A stretch of DNA of 64,000 nucleotides from Pachypanchax playfairii. Taxonomy: Eukaryota > Chordata > Actinopteri > Cyprinodontiformes > Aplocheilidae. The notes under the pieces were generated by a model. That model searched no databases and was not told the DNA's origin. It saw nothing but the letters and a program-made list of their open reading frames with translations. Shown here in pieces: positions 49,828 through 64,000 of the stretch. Location: NCBI GenBank assembly GCA_006937955.1, contig SSNP01000035.1, forward strand, positions 2,772,301-2,836,300, given 5' to 3'. The translations under genes were made by a program, and so were the position numbers. Every line of letters starts with the position of its first letter. Within the stretch, counting starts at the first letter, position 1.

Positions 49828-51838
49828 CTAACTCCTGAGGAGAACCAGCAGCGTGCTGCACACGGGGAACAGCAGTGTGATGGTGACCGGGTCGTTCTTC
49901 TGGGTCTGCCCCTTCAGAGTCTCCTGGTTCATCTGGTCAGAGGTTGGAGAGCTCTGAGGTGCAGGTGTGGTGTTGGAGGGGAGCGTGGTGCGGCTGGCAC
50001 ACATATCATACAGGTTACCAGAAAACTGCGTCTTTCTGGATTCTTGTCTCAGAGACTCCCAGATGGCTGCTGCCTCCCCGGGACAACCAGCCAGGGCGGA
50101 GCTGGCGCAGACATGAAACGCATTCCAGGACCTTTAAAAGACACGGACAGAAGAGGATGTCAGTGCAGGAGGCGGATGAGAGAAACAGTTTCAGACCAAA
50201 AACACCCACTGCTGTCTGATAGTTCAATGCAAAAGGTTAATCAACATTTAATAAATAAATAAATACAAAGACTTGTTGTGTGTTTCAGCTCTAAATGTCC
50301 AGTCAGAGAACATTGACCTCTTGTTGGACGAGTTTAACTGTGTTTACGTCACATTGTAAGAACTTCCACAGTTCAGCATCATTAATGGAAACATCATGGA
50401 GACTCCTGGGACAGATTCACCCCATTAAGCTTCATTTTATTTTATAGTCATGATGATTTTACAGACTGTTGAACAAACTGAACCTACACAGACCCTAACT
50501 TCTCAAACAATGTAGTTCTGTCTCTTTATTAAATGTTCTCTCTCTCTCACACACTAGGAAGCATTCCAGGGTTAAAATATGTTTCTTGAGTTTACCTGGT
50601 TCCATGTCAGGGACAACAACATTAACTCTTCATCCATTAATTATAAAACTCTCAGTCAAGATTTGTTAGATATTTTTAAACCATTTTGAACTTTTTTCAA
50701 ACTTCTCAACAGCATCATTTCAGCTTCTCAAAAAATGTTTTCATATTCTGATCAGGTGAACAAGATGAAATTTAGATCATTTTATCATTATAATATTATC
50801 CTCATGATACACTATCAGTGGCACATGAAGTGATACAGTGGAGTTTAGTGGGCTTTCCTGCAGATAAACCAAAAACATCCACACAGATGTTCACAGAGGT
50901 GACCACTGTGCATGAAAGGGTTAAAGAAATACCTGCACAATAAATGTAAAATCTATGTTCTGGTGAAGAACAGACCTTCAGAACTGTCCTATCATGTCTT
51001 TACAAAGTTTCAAGTTTACACTTTTTCTTCTATCGTCAGAGAAAAATGACAAATTCTGAAGTGACCGAGGCTACAAGTCCAACTGATCCCCAAACAATGA
51101 AACTTCATGGAAAAGGGGGTTGGTGATGTAAATGACATAGTGGTTAAAGATATAAATGATTTTATGATGAAGTGTCAAATGTAGTACTTTTTTCATTTTC
51201 TGAACCTGCTTCTTCTTGTTCAGGGTCACAGGAAGCTGGTGTCTATCTCCAGGGGTCATTGGGCGTAAGGCGGGGGCTGATTTAGAGTTGCCAGTTAGCC
51301 TATCGAGCATGTTTTTTTGGTCTGTGGGATGAAAATGAAGAGAAAAGCCCCACATCCACAGGGAGAACATGCTAACTGCATATAGAACCTGGAACACCGT
51401 TCAGCCCCGACTTGAACTTTAACCACCACATAAATCTCTCTGTGATTCTGATCGACTTATCTTTATTTCTTGATTAAAAAATGTTGCTTCGTGTATTAGT
51501 TTATGTAACAATTGAACTAAATTAGAGATCATAGGTGTCTGTTTCAAAACTTGTTGTTAACCCATCCAACATTGTCAATATTTAAAAATAAAAGCTGCAG
51601 CTGTCAAATACTTGTTTTCCTATTTTACCACCGCACAAAATAATTGAAAAGTATCATCAAGATGAAGCTGGTCTGATAACTCACACTCACCTGCAGATGG
51701 AATCGATGTCCTGTGTGTTCTGGTCTTTTTGTGTTTCTGCCAAACTGTCCCCGAGTGTGACCAAACACTGAGCAAAACTCTTATAGATGGAACCACATGC
51801 AACAGGTATCGCCACTCCAAAACACACGTGAGCCAAAC
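49828..51838 (-). CDS. Duplicate of nrn1l exons 2-3 (probable assembly artefact)
   Basis: Blocks 51691-51838 and 49828-50131 equal nrn1l exons 2 and 3 shifted by 3747 bases, with matching intron sequence. Exon 1 exists only once, at 57045-57102, upstream of both copies. On its own this copy lacks a start and signal peptide. Confidence 0.85.
51190..51420. repeat. Dispersed fish repeat in nrn1l intron 2
   Basis: Full-length-looking copy of the repeat split at 5515-6550: 'gttcagggtcacaggaagct', 'tcattgggcgtaaggcgggg', 'gtctgtgggatgaaaatgaa', 'cagggagaacatgctaactg'. Twin in the duplicated segment at 54937-55167. Confidence 0.6.
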
Positions 51839-52245
51839 CTGAAGGTGAAGAAAAAAAGATCTTTTTATCAGAAATTAAACAAGTAAATCAGTCTGCACGG
51901 CACTTCTTTTAAATGAACCGATTTAGTTAAATCGAGACTCAAAACATATGAAAATATGTCAGGCAACGAAATATGTTGTTTTATATTTATCTGGAGAGAT
52001 TATTTACCCTCAAAGCCAAATTCTGTAAATCATGTCTGAGCGTGCTGATTGGCTCATATAGGTCACACGTTTCTCTGAGACTCTCTGATTGGCCAGATGT
52101 GAAACTTTAGGTTCAGGTGTGCAGATAAAGTTTCAGCTCTTCTCCAGTGAGTTGATGACGGCTGGGTTGGTGAGATTCTTCGGGATTTCTCTGGTTCTGG
52201 GAATTGTGGTGTTCTAAATGAGTGATGAGACCAAATTTTAGCTCT

Positions 52246-52290
<45 letters not shown>

Positions 52291-52582
52291 TTGTATTTCT
52301 GACCTCCTGGGGACCCGTTTCCTGACTTTTACTATCTTTCTGGGGTCCGAGGGTTCTTGTGGGGACCGAAGCCTGGTCCCCATGGGGGGGACTCCCCTTT
52401 TTAGTGTTAGGGGTTAGGTTTATAGGTATGGTGTGAATAGAGTTTTAGTTAGTCTTAGGGTTAGTTATAGATCAGTAATGGTTAAGGTTAGTAAAAGGGT
52501 TTGGGTTAGGTATAAATCTAGTTACTAAAATCAATGGAAGTCAATGGACGGTCCCCATAAGGATAACAAAACACACTTGTGT

Positions 52583-52614
<32 letters not shown>
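52246..52614. repeat. GT-microsatellite-flanked dispersed repeat, copy 2
   Basis: The core at 52287-52577 differs from that at 21828-22113 by only a few bases, and again has GT arrays on both sides (52246-52286 and 52578-52614). Twin at 55993-56361 from the assembly duplication. Confidence 0.75.
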
Positions 52615-52616
<2 letters not shown>

Positions 52617-52763
52617 TGGATGATTTCTGTTTCTGTCCATAAATAAGATATATAAGATATCGTATAAGATGAGCTCCATCTGGTTTAATCTAACAAACAT
52701 TTTAACCTTAAAGAGGTGATAGATCAAAGTAAAAGCAGCAAACACTGGGATTCTTTGCTTTTT

Positions 52764-52773
52764 NNNNNNNNNN
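52764..52773. other. Assembly gap (10 N)
   Basis: Ten N bases separating the two copies of the 3.7-kb repeat. Confidence 0.95.
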
Positions 52774-55700
52774 TCCATCCATTTTACATAAATTATTTAT
52801 ATTTCTTCTGCAGCTAATCCCAGGCTGGCTGGTTTTCAAGTGCTTTGAATCGCTGTGAAGCGGTACGAAGCAGTACGAAGCGGTATGAAGGAGTACGAAG
52901 CGGTATGAAGCAGTGCGCTCAGCTCCTCCTGTTCACACCAGATGCATATTTCTCCGTGACGGTTCACAAGCGCTTCTGCTCATGTGTTCATTCAGAGCTA
53001 TGTTTTTCATCATGGATAAGTAAATAACATAAAATTATTTAAGAGAGCTTGTTTTAATTACTCCTACTCTAAATATGACATCATCATCCATCTTGACTCG
53101 TCGCCAGCTCCCCTCTGCCTCCCTCTCACTCTTTCCCTGTTTGTGTTTAGACACCCAAAAATCTCTATAGTCTGTTTAACTAAACTAAACAAACTAAACT
53201 GAACTGAACTAAACTTTACACACACAAATATGATCACATTTGTCAATCGCATTTTTTTATTTTGAACAATTGCTTTTATTTTCAAAGTTAACCGGATGGT
53301 CTCACGTGTCTTGGTGGGACTTCCTGCTAGAGTTGATGCGGAATGCTCGCGGCTCGTGCAAAAAACAGACCAGACGCAGAAATGATCGCAGCACTTCGCA
53401 TCTGGTGTGAACTACAACAAATCTCCTCTAGGTCAAGATCTCATGTGCAAAAAACATTTATGAATGAACTCATAACACAGTCCATTCAATTATTACACAA
53501 ATGTGGCATCTAAACAGACATGAGAGTGGAAGTAGAGCATTAAAGTCTCTCAGCTGAGTGTCTCTATGTGGGTTCTAACTCCTGAGGAGAACCAGCAGCG
53601 TGCTGCACACGGGGAACAGCAGTGTGATGGTGACCGGGTCGTTCTTCTGGGTCTGCCCCTTCAGAGTCTCCTGGTTCATCTGGTCAGAGGTTGGAGAGCT
53701 CTGAGGTGCAGGTGTGGTGTTGGAGGGGAGCGTGGTGCGGCTGGCACACATATCATACAGGTTACCAGAAAACTGCGTCTTTCTGGATTCTTGTCTCAGA
53801 GACTCCCAGATGGCTGCTGCCTCCCCGGGACAACCAGCCAGGGCGGAGCTGGCGCAGACATGAAACGCATTCCAGGACCTTTAAAAGACACGGACAGAAG
53901 AGGATGTCAGTGCAGGAGGCGGATGAGAGAAACAGTTTCAGACCAAAAACACCCACTGCTGTCTGATAGTTCAATGCAAAAGGTTAATCAACATTTAATA
54001 AATAAATAAATACAAAGACTTGTTGTGTGTTTCAGCTCTAAATGTCCAGTCAGAGAACATTGACCTCTTGTTGGACGAGTTTAACTGTGTTTACGTCACA
54101 TTGTAAGAACTTCCACAGTTCAGCATCATTAATGGAAACATCATGGAGACTCCTGGGACAGATTCACCCCATTAAGCTTCATTTTATTTTATAGTCATGA
54201 TGATTTTACAGACTGTTGAACAAACTGAACCTACACAGACCCTAACTTCTCAAACAATGTAGTTCTGTCTCTTTATTAAATGTTCTCTCTCTCTCACACA
54301 CTAGGAAGCATTCCAGGGTTAAAATATGTTTCTTGAGTTTACCTGGTTCCATGTCAGGGACAACAACATTAACTCTTCATCCATTAATTATAAAACTCTC
54401 AGTCAAGATTTGTTAGATATTTTTAAACCATTTTGAACTTTTTTCAAACTTCTCAACAGCATCATTTCAGCTTCTCAAAAAATGTTTTCATATTCTGATC
54501 AGGTGAACAAGATGAAATTTAGATCATTTTATCATTATAATATTATCCTCATGATACACTATCAGTGGCACATGAAGTGATACAGTGGAGTTTAGTGGGC
54601 TTTCCTGCAGATAAACCAAAAACATCCACACAGATGTTCACAGAGGTGACCACTGTGCATGAAAGGGTTAAAGAAATACCTGCACAATAAATGTAAAATC
54701 TATGTTCTGGTGAAGAACAGACCTTCAGAACTGTCCTATCATGTCTTTACAAAGTTTCAAGTTTACACTTTTTCTTCTATCGTCAGAGAAAAATGACAAA
54801 TTCTGAAGTGACCGAGGCTACAAGTCCAACTGATCCCCAAACAATGAAACTTCATGGAAAAGGGGGTTGGTGATGTAAATGACATAGTGGTTAAAGATAT
54901 AAATGATTTTATGATGAAGTGTCAAATGTAGTACTTTTTTCATTTTCTGAACCTGCTTCTTCTTGTTCAGGGTCACAGGAAGCTGGTGTCTATCTCCAGG
55001 GGTCATTGGGCGTAAGGCGGGGGCTGATTTAGAGTTGCCAGTTAGCCTATCGAGCATGTTTTTTTGGTCTGTGGGATGAAAATGAAGAGAAAAGCCCCAC
55101 ATCCACAGGGAGAACATGCTAACTGCATATAGAACCTGGAACACCGTTCAGCCCCGACTTGAACTTTAACCACCACATAAATCTCTCTGTGATTCTGATC
55201 GACTTATCTTTATTTCTTGATTAAAAAATGTTGCTTCGTGTATTAGTTTATGTAACAATTGAACTAAATTAGAGATCATAGGTGTCTGTTTCAAAACTTG
55301 TTGTTAACCCATCCAACATTGTCAATATTTAAAAATAAAAGCTGCAGCTGTCAAATACTTGTTTTCCTATTTTACCACCGCACAAAATAATTGAAAAGTA
55401 TCATCAAGATGAAGCTGGTCTGATAACTCACACTCACCTGCAGATGGAATCGATGTCCTGTGTGTTCTGGTCTTTTTGTGTTTCTGCCAAACTGTCCCCG
55501 AGTGTGACCAAACACTGAGCAAAACTCTTATAGATGGAACCACATGCAACAGGTATCGCCACTCCAAAACACACGTGAGCCAAACCTGAAGGTGAAGAAA
55601 AAAAGATCTTTTTATCAGAAATTAAACAAGTAAATCAGTCTGCACGGCACTTCTTTTAAATGAACCGATTTAGTTAAATCGAGACTCAAAACATATGAAA

Positions 55701-55992
55701 ATATGTCAGGCAACGAAATATGTTGTTTTATATTTATCTGGAGAGATTATTTACCCTCAAAGCCAAATTCTGTAAATCATGTCTGAGCGTGCTGATTGGC
55801 TCATATAGGTCACACGTTTCTCTGAGACTCTCTGATTGGCCAGATGTGAAACTTTAGGTTCAGGTGTGCAGATAAAGTTTCAGCTCTTCTCCAGTGAGTT
55901 GATGACGGCTGGGTTGGTGAGATTCTTCGGGATTTCTCTGGTTCTGGGAATTGTGGTGTTCTAAATGAGTGATGAGACCAAATTTTAGCTCT

Positions 55993-56037
<45 letters not shown>

Positions 56038-56329
56038 TTGTATTTCTGACCTCCTGGGGACCCGTTTCCTGACTTTTACTATCTTTCTGGGGTCCGAGGG
56101 TTCTTGTGGGGACCGAAGCCTGGTCCCCATGGGGGGGACTCCCCTTTTTAGTGTTAGGGGTTAGGTTTATAGGTATGGTGTGAATAGAGTTTTAGTTAGT
56201 CTTAGGGTTAGTTATAGATCAGTAATGGTTAAGGTTAGTAAAAGGGTTTGGGTTAGGTATAAATCTAGTTACTAAAATCAATGGAAGTCAATGGACGGTC
56301 CCCATAAGGATAACAAAACACACTTGTGT

Positions 56330-56363
<34 letters not shown>

Positions 56364-56510
56364 TGGATGATTTCTGTTTCTGTCCATAAATAAGATATAT
56401 AAGATATCGTATAAGATGAGCTCCATCTGGTTTAATCTAACAAACATTTTAACCTTAAAGAGGTGATAGATCAAAGTAAAAGCAGCAAACACTGGGATTC
56501 TTTGCTTTTT
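52774..56510. repeat. Assembly duplication 2, right copy (start of next contig)
   Basis: Matches 49027-52763. It continues into unique sequence that holds nrn1l exon 1, so this copy gives the contiguous gene model. Confidence 0.9.
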
Positions 56511-57102
56511 TTGCTCTAATAATTTGATTGAAATTATTATACACCACTGAATACTGATGCATTTTTATTTGATCTGAGTTTTTAAAATCCTGGAGAGATC
56601 ACATGATCAAAAGTTACATTCAAATTATAAATAACATCTCATTCTGTTTTCTCTGAACATGCGTAATGTTTTTCTAGCAGTAGTTCATGTCTGTCCTGGT
56701 TTCTTCCTGAGGAAGGTTCAATTAGTCCAGATGTTTTTGTTGGTTTGAATGTTGATTTATCTCAACTTTCTGCAAACTAATGAGTAAATTATTATTGTAA
56801 CATTTCCCTAACTCACAAGGTCTGCTCATTTTATAGGCTTCAGCTGTAAAGTTAAATGTCTAAATTTAGCAGTTTTATCATTGGAGGAAAATCAAACTCT
56901 AAACAACAGATGAAACAGTTTTGATCCCATTTTGATGCAACAAATAAAACAAGCAAAAAAAAAAAACATCTTTAAACAACCAGAAAACTGACATGCAGAA
57001 ACTGCAACGCAATCAAACAATAACTAGAGAGCACAGATTCTTACTGAGGCAGAGAGCGACGGGCAGCAGCACCGTCGCTGCTCCTGGATGGGACTTCATC
57101 AT
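53575..57102 (-). CDS. nrn1l: Neuritin-like protein (NRN1L), GPI-anchored, 3 exons
   Basis: Small extracellular GPI-anchored protein related to neuritin/CPG15, which promotes neurite growth and synapse stability. Exons (minus): 57045-57102, 55438-55585, 53575-53878; phases agree and give 169 residues (human NRN1L about 165). The start has two adjacent Met codons, MMKSHPGAATVLLPVALCL, a signal peptide continuing into exon 2. The mature part shows the neuritin cysteine pattern: CGSIYKSFAQCLVTLGDS, ICRSWNAFHVCASSALAGC, then AAAIWESLRQES and NLYDMC. A Ser/Thr/Pro/Gln-rich linker with the NRN1L-type NQETLK leads to a hydrophobic tail (ITLLFPVCSTLLVLL), a GPI-attachment signal. The NRN1L assignment over neuritin rests on the SWN..HVCAS and NQETL matches, recalled from the human protein. 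Exons 2-3 are repeated in the false duplicate at 49.8-51.8 kb. Confidence 0.92.
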
Positions 57103-57249
57103 TCGGTCCAGTGGAGCCCCGTGGAGCCTGGCACCTCCTGCGAACAAGAGTAAAGCTCCCACTGGTTGGAAACCCAAAGAGGGAAGTTTTCCTGACTTAA
57201 AATCGGGTGTTTTCTGCCATCCGTTGTGAATTCATCAGATTGGAAAAGT

Positions 57250-61150
<3,901 letters not shown>

Positions 61151-61163
61151 AGGTATCACACCA

Positions 61164-61973
61164 TTAGTTTTTCTTCCGGATGCCAGCAGCAGCCGCCGCC
61201 TGCCCACACAGCAGCCGGTCCCGTTCCCGCACCTCCTCCTGGAGCTTCGCCTCGACCACCCGCAGCTGGCGGATGGTCGCCTTCATTTCTTTCATCTTCA
61301 CTTCCATAAGTGCGATGATGTCTCGCTGCTCGTTCAGTTTCCGTAGCAGCTCGGCGGATGTGGTACCGGTGGTCAGGGAGTACGAGTGGTCCAGCGGGTT
61401 GCTGGTCGCACCGACATACTGCAGGGGCTGCTGCTGTGCGGCGGCCCCGGTTTCTCCCGGGGAGTCCTCGATAATGATCGGTTCTGCACCTCCTCCCGGT
61501 GAAGAGTAACAAGTCCCTTCTGACGGGGCCGGTAGCCGAGCTGTGCCCAGGTACTCCCCGTTTTGACCTATCTGAACCACGGTGATGCTGTCGTCCGCCG
61601 CCTCTCCGCCAGCGTTGCTCTCGGCTCCCACGGCTGTGTTTCCCAGGACGCTGGTAGCGGGAGCGGGAATAGCAGCGGACACCTTCCTTCCCCTGCCCCG
61701 CCGACTCCTTCGTTCATTTACACCCCGCAGGGGGAAAAGCGACGGCACCCGGACGCTGTAGGTCTTCCTCCCACCGGCGAAGTGCACGCTGCAGACTCGA
61801 TGTCCTGTTGTGGGCTGGAAGGTGCTGAAGCAGCCGCTGACACCAGCCCGGGAGATGTTCCTCAGCCACTGCTCCCTCAGAGCGCTGTCCTTAGGAAACG
61901 TGTAAAAACGAAGCTCCCGGTCCCGGTGCGAGTTGTTGTAGCAGCCAGGGACACAGCATGTGAACCCGGGCAT
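61164..61973 (-). CDS. thap11: THAP domain-containing protein 11 (Ronin)
   Basis: Sequence-specific transcription factor that works with ZNF143 and HCFC1 at promoters of metabolic and housekeeping genes. Single-exon frame of 269 residues starting MPGFTCCVPGCYNNS, as in mammals. The THAP zinc finger (about 1-85) has Cys6, Cys11, Cys61 and His64 and the AVPTIF-like box RVPSLFP with Phe80. A basic patch (RRSRRGRGRK, 88-97) follows. DHSY at 195-198 is the HCF-1-binding motif, and a leucine-rich coiled coil covers about 207-255. The human protein (about 314 aa) has a long polyglutamine tract that is absent here; only QQQ at 180-182 remains, in a different place. The CG-rich coding sequence contrasts with its AT-rich surroundings, as expected for a promoter-proximal single-exon gene. 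Confidence 0.96.
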   Translation of the reverse strand: MPGFTCCVPGCYNNSHRDRELRFYTFPKDSALREQWLRNISRAGVSGCFSTFQPTTGHRVCSVHFAGGRKTYSVRVPSLFPLRGVNERRSRRGRGRKVSAAIPAPATSVLGNTAVGAESNAGGEAADDSITVVQIGQNGEYLGTARLPAPSEGTCYSSPGGGAEPIIIEDSPGETGAAAQQQPLQYVGATSNPLDHSYSLTTGTTSAELLRKLNEQRDIIALMEVKMKEMKATIRQLRVVEAKLQEEVRERDRLLCGQAAAAAGIRKKN

Positions 61974-62072
61974 ATTTTATCTACTGGCGATGTTAAAACA
62001 CGACTTTCAGAATGTTTTGTTGATGTTTATTTTCATGTGCGTTGTTATCAAGCTAGGCGGCCTGTAAACGGA

Positions 62073-62091
62073 ACTACACGTCCCACAAAGC
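62073..62091 (+). promoter_or_regulatory. THAP11/ZNF143-type binding site upstream of thap11
   Basis: ACTACACGTCCCACAAAGC matches the pattern ACTACAnnTCCCAnnanGC of the SBS/Ronin element bound by ZNF143, THAP11 and HCFC1. It lies 100 bases upstream of the thap11 start codon, with a CTTCCTG (ETS-type) word at 62099-62105 alongside. Function is inferred from the match. Confidence 0.6.
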
Positions 62092-62149
62092 TAAACGACT
62101 TCCTGTTTAATTTTTAAACAACGTTAGCTACTCCCCTGCGTACGACGGC

Positions 62150-62560
62150 GGAATCTACTTATGTTAATCAAAAATTTTGTAATATTGATATTCCAATGTC
62201 GCCGAATTTAACCCAGAAATTTAATTTTGGGGTCTTTTTTCGTTCTTCGATGTATAATCGAGTCACTCGAACGTTACGGAGAACTAACTTTCCCAAGATT
62301 CATAGCGCGCCCTTTCTGTTGCTGTCAATCATGCAGCGCCTCTACTGGTCAGAGTGGCAACTGTACTTCAAGTTGTTTACTAAAAAATTATTATAATTTT
62401 GGAAAAATTAAAATCTCATTTTAACTAACGTTGAAAGTATTTTAACCACTATGTAACATATTTAATAGGCATGTATTTATCATAAAAGTCTATGAAAATA
62501 ATAGCTAAATAATTCATTATTATTACAAATTTAAGTTTAATTAATTGTAAAACTATCTGT
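62150..62560. other. AT-rich spacer, no gene recognised
   Basis: Two overlapping short plus frames (62196-62396 and 62227-62424) have no recognisable content. The sequence runs up to the LINE remnant. Confidence 0.5.
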
Positions 62561-63350
62561 ATACAATTTGTGTAGGTGCAATATCTGTCTGGCTTCAATC
62601 TGCTGTTTATCCTACATCACATGTAGCAGGAACGGAATGAGCCTTTTAAAATATGCTGATGATATGACCCTGGTGGGCCACGTTGACAGTATGGAGGCTT
62701 TAACTCAGTACAAAGTAGTGTTGGATGACCTGCTGAGAACTTTTAATGAAAAATCCCTTCAGTTAAATGTTTCAAAGACAAATGAGTTGTGCTGTGTAGG
62801 CAGACAGAGCTACAACTACATCTCAATTTTTTAAACCCTTGTCTTTTCAGAGAGAGAATAGGTTTAACAGTTGGTGTGTTTGGGGACACAGATAGACACT
62901 CGTCTATCTTTCCAAATTCACTCAGATTCAAGCTACAATAAAGCTCTCCAGCCCCTCTATCTTCTCAGGAAGCTGAGGAATTTTAATGTCAAAGCAAATA
63001 TTTTAATCATAGTTTATTAGTCACTTTTTGAATCCATTCTCACTTTTAATATAACGTCCTGGTATAACTTTCTTACCAAAACAGAAAACAAAACTGTCAT
63101 GGGTTATAGATCAAGCAGGTAAAGTAAATGGTTCCCCACAAACTCCACCGTCGCATTTATACAAGTGCGATGTGATCAGGCAAGCCATACTTAAAGGTCC
63201 TTTACGTATCAATGCGTGTGATTTAAGTTCAACTATATGTGGTCTGAGATCTTTTATCGTTTTTGTATGTTTTTGTAAAGATGATGTGGAGCCCTGTCAA
63301 AGACAAATTTCTGTAACTCTTTAAGGTCAAAGAAATAAAGTTTTCTATTC
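62560..63350 (+). mobile_element. Decayed 5'-truncated LINE with reverse-transcriptase remnant
   Basis: The plus frame 62568-62834 reads LLKYADDMTLVG (the YADD active-site box of a reverse transcriptase) and then SLQLNVSKTNELCC, the usual SLxLNxxKTKE motif. Beyond it, in shifted frames, the DNA spells parts of the RT C-terminus (LYLLRKLRNFNV; then CQRQISVTL near the end), with stops and frameshifts. The 5' part of the element is missing, so it cannot encode an active enzyme. Confidence 0.75.
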
Positions 63351-63739
63351 AAAGTATTTGTATTGTTTTTAAATCTATTTTACTCTCCTGTATTTTAATT
63401 CACATTTAAGAAATTTGCTTTACTGTATAAGGTTTTGTGAGTGTATGTTTCTTTTTAACAGTCTGAATAAATATTAACCTAAATATTGTTATATTTAAAC
63501 ACTTTTTACCACAGAGGTGGTAAGAGAAGAACTAAAGTCAACGTACTTTACAACAGTGAAGCAGGTCTTTTACCACCATGTTCACTATCTACAACAAAAC
63601 AGAATCATATTAAAACATTGTAATTAGCTTTTACAATTTTAAAATACAAAGTTATATATACAATAAAATTGTAAGATGGATAACTTACATTTAAACAAAA
63701 AAAAAAAACGACAATACAGACATGCCACTGACATAGATA

Positions 63740-64000
63740 AGAAAATTCAAATTCAATTCAAATTTACTTTATTATTCCCCAAACGCAAATTAGATGTTGT
63801 AATAACTCAGTTCTTCTTCAAGTCATAATACTGGGTTCTATCTGTGGACAGGAATGATCTCCTGTAGCATCTGTGTTGCAGCAGATCTGAAGACGCTTCT
63901 GACTGACGACACTCTGTTTTTGAGTTACTGTCTTGTGAAGAGGATGATGGTTTTCCATTATGTGCTTCATCCTCCTGTGAACAATTAACTCAAGAGGATC
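63740..64000 (-). repeat. Interspersed fish repeat, runs off the window
   Basis: 'tttactttattattccccaa', 'tctgtggacaggaatgatct' and 'cctgtagcatctgtgttgca' resemble the antisense end of a fish non-LTR element. The same family seems present at 31770-31910. Truncated by the window edge, so its full extent is unknown. Confidence 0.4.

Larger units (their letters stand above)
49027..52763. repeat. Assembly duplication 2, left copy (end of contig)
   Basis: This 3737-bp segment recurs at 52774-56510 (offset 3747). The positions of both GT arrays and their lengths match to the base. It ends exactly at the 10-N gap, in a T-rich stretch. Confidence 0.9.

Noticed and set aside
49819..50262. 147-codon and 91-codon plus frames (and their copies at 53.6-54.0 kb)
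   Set aside because: They are antisense shadows of nrn1l exon 3, whose minus frame has the neuritin cysteine pattern and a GPI signal.
49828..51838. A second nrn1l gene
   Set aside because: It is a matching copy without exon 1, next to a 10-N gap, with identical microsatellite lengths; treated as an assembly artefact.
61563..62117. 184-codon plus frame opposite thap11
   Set aside because: It is an antisense shadow of the CG-rich thap11 exon, which has clear THAP-domain residues on minus.

Overview
The window looks like nuclear DNA of a ray-finned fish, probably a percomorph teleost. It is AT-rich and intron-containing, carries long CA/GT and ATCT microsatellites and dispersed repeats of teleost type, and five protein genes are recognisable by residue-level similarity to vertebrate proteins. 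I rebuilt each gene by hand from splice sites and reading phase. No expression data or alignments were available.

Layout. calb2 (calretinin) is on the minus strand, 11 coding exons from 15543 down to 3520, and sums to exactly 271 codons plus stop. Between 15.7 and 23.6 kb no gene is visible. cmtr2 (cap 2'-O-methyltransferase 2) is on the plus strand: a probable non-coding first exon near 23.75 kb, then two coding exons at 26035-27285 and 27375-28415. slc38a8 (amino-acid transporter) is on the minus strand, 10 exons from 43406 to 37771 (442 aa). At 47.1-47.5 kb there is an isolated first exon of a beta-1,4-galactosyltransferase-like gene whose other exons I could not find. nrn1l (neuritin-like GPI-anchored protein) is on the minus strand, 3 exons from 57102 to 53575 (169 aa). 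thap11 (Ronin) is on the minus strand, one exon at 61164-61973 (269 aa). A decayed LINE and another repeat close the window.

Assembly. There are two 10-N gaps (34361-34370 and 52764-52773). At each, the last several kb before the gap appear again, with no difference seen, immediately after it: 29684-34360 recurs at 34371-39047 and 49027-52763 recurs at 52774-56510, microsatellite lengths included. This is what unmerged contig overlaps look like. The second copies of slc38a8 exons 6-10 and nrn1l exons 2-3 are therefore very probably artefacts, and the real locus is about 55.6 kb.

The genes do not form a pathway. In human, CALB2 and CMTR2 are neighbours on chromosome 16q22, NRN1L and THAP11 lie close together on 16q22, and SLC38A8 is on distal 16q, so the window is a compact version of one ancestral linkage group. 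The observations I rate highest are the two false duplications, a THAP11/ZNF143-type site just upstream of thap11 itself, the orphan galactosyltransferase exon, a 13-bp minisatellite in calb2 open in three frames, a duplicated array of RFX-like palindromes in cmtr2 intron 1, and a long UG repeat abutting a splice acceptor in slc38a8. I did not find a convincing new multi-gene system.
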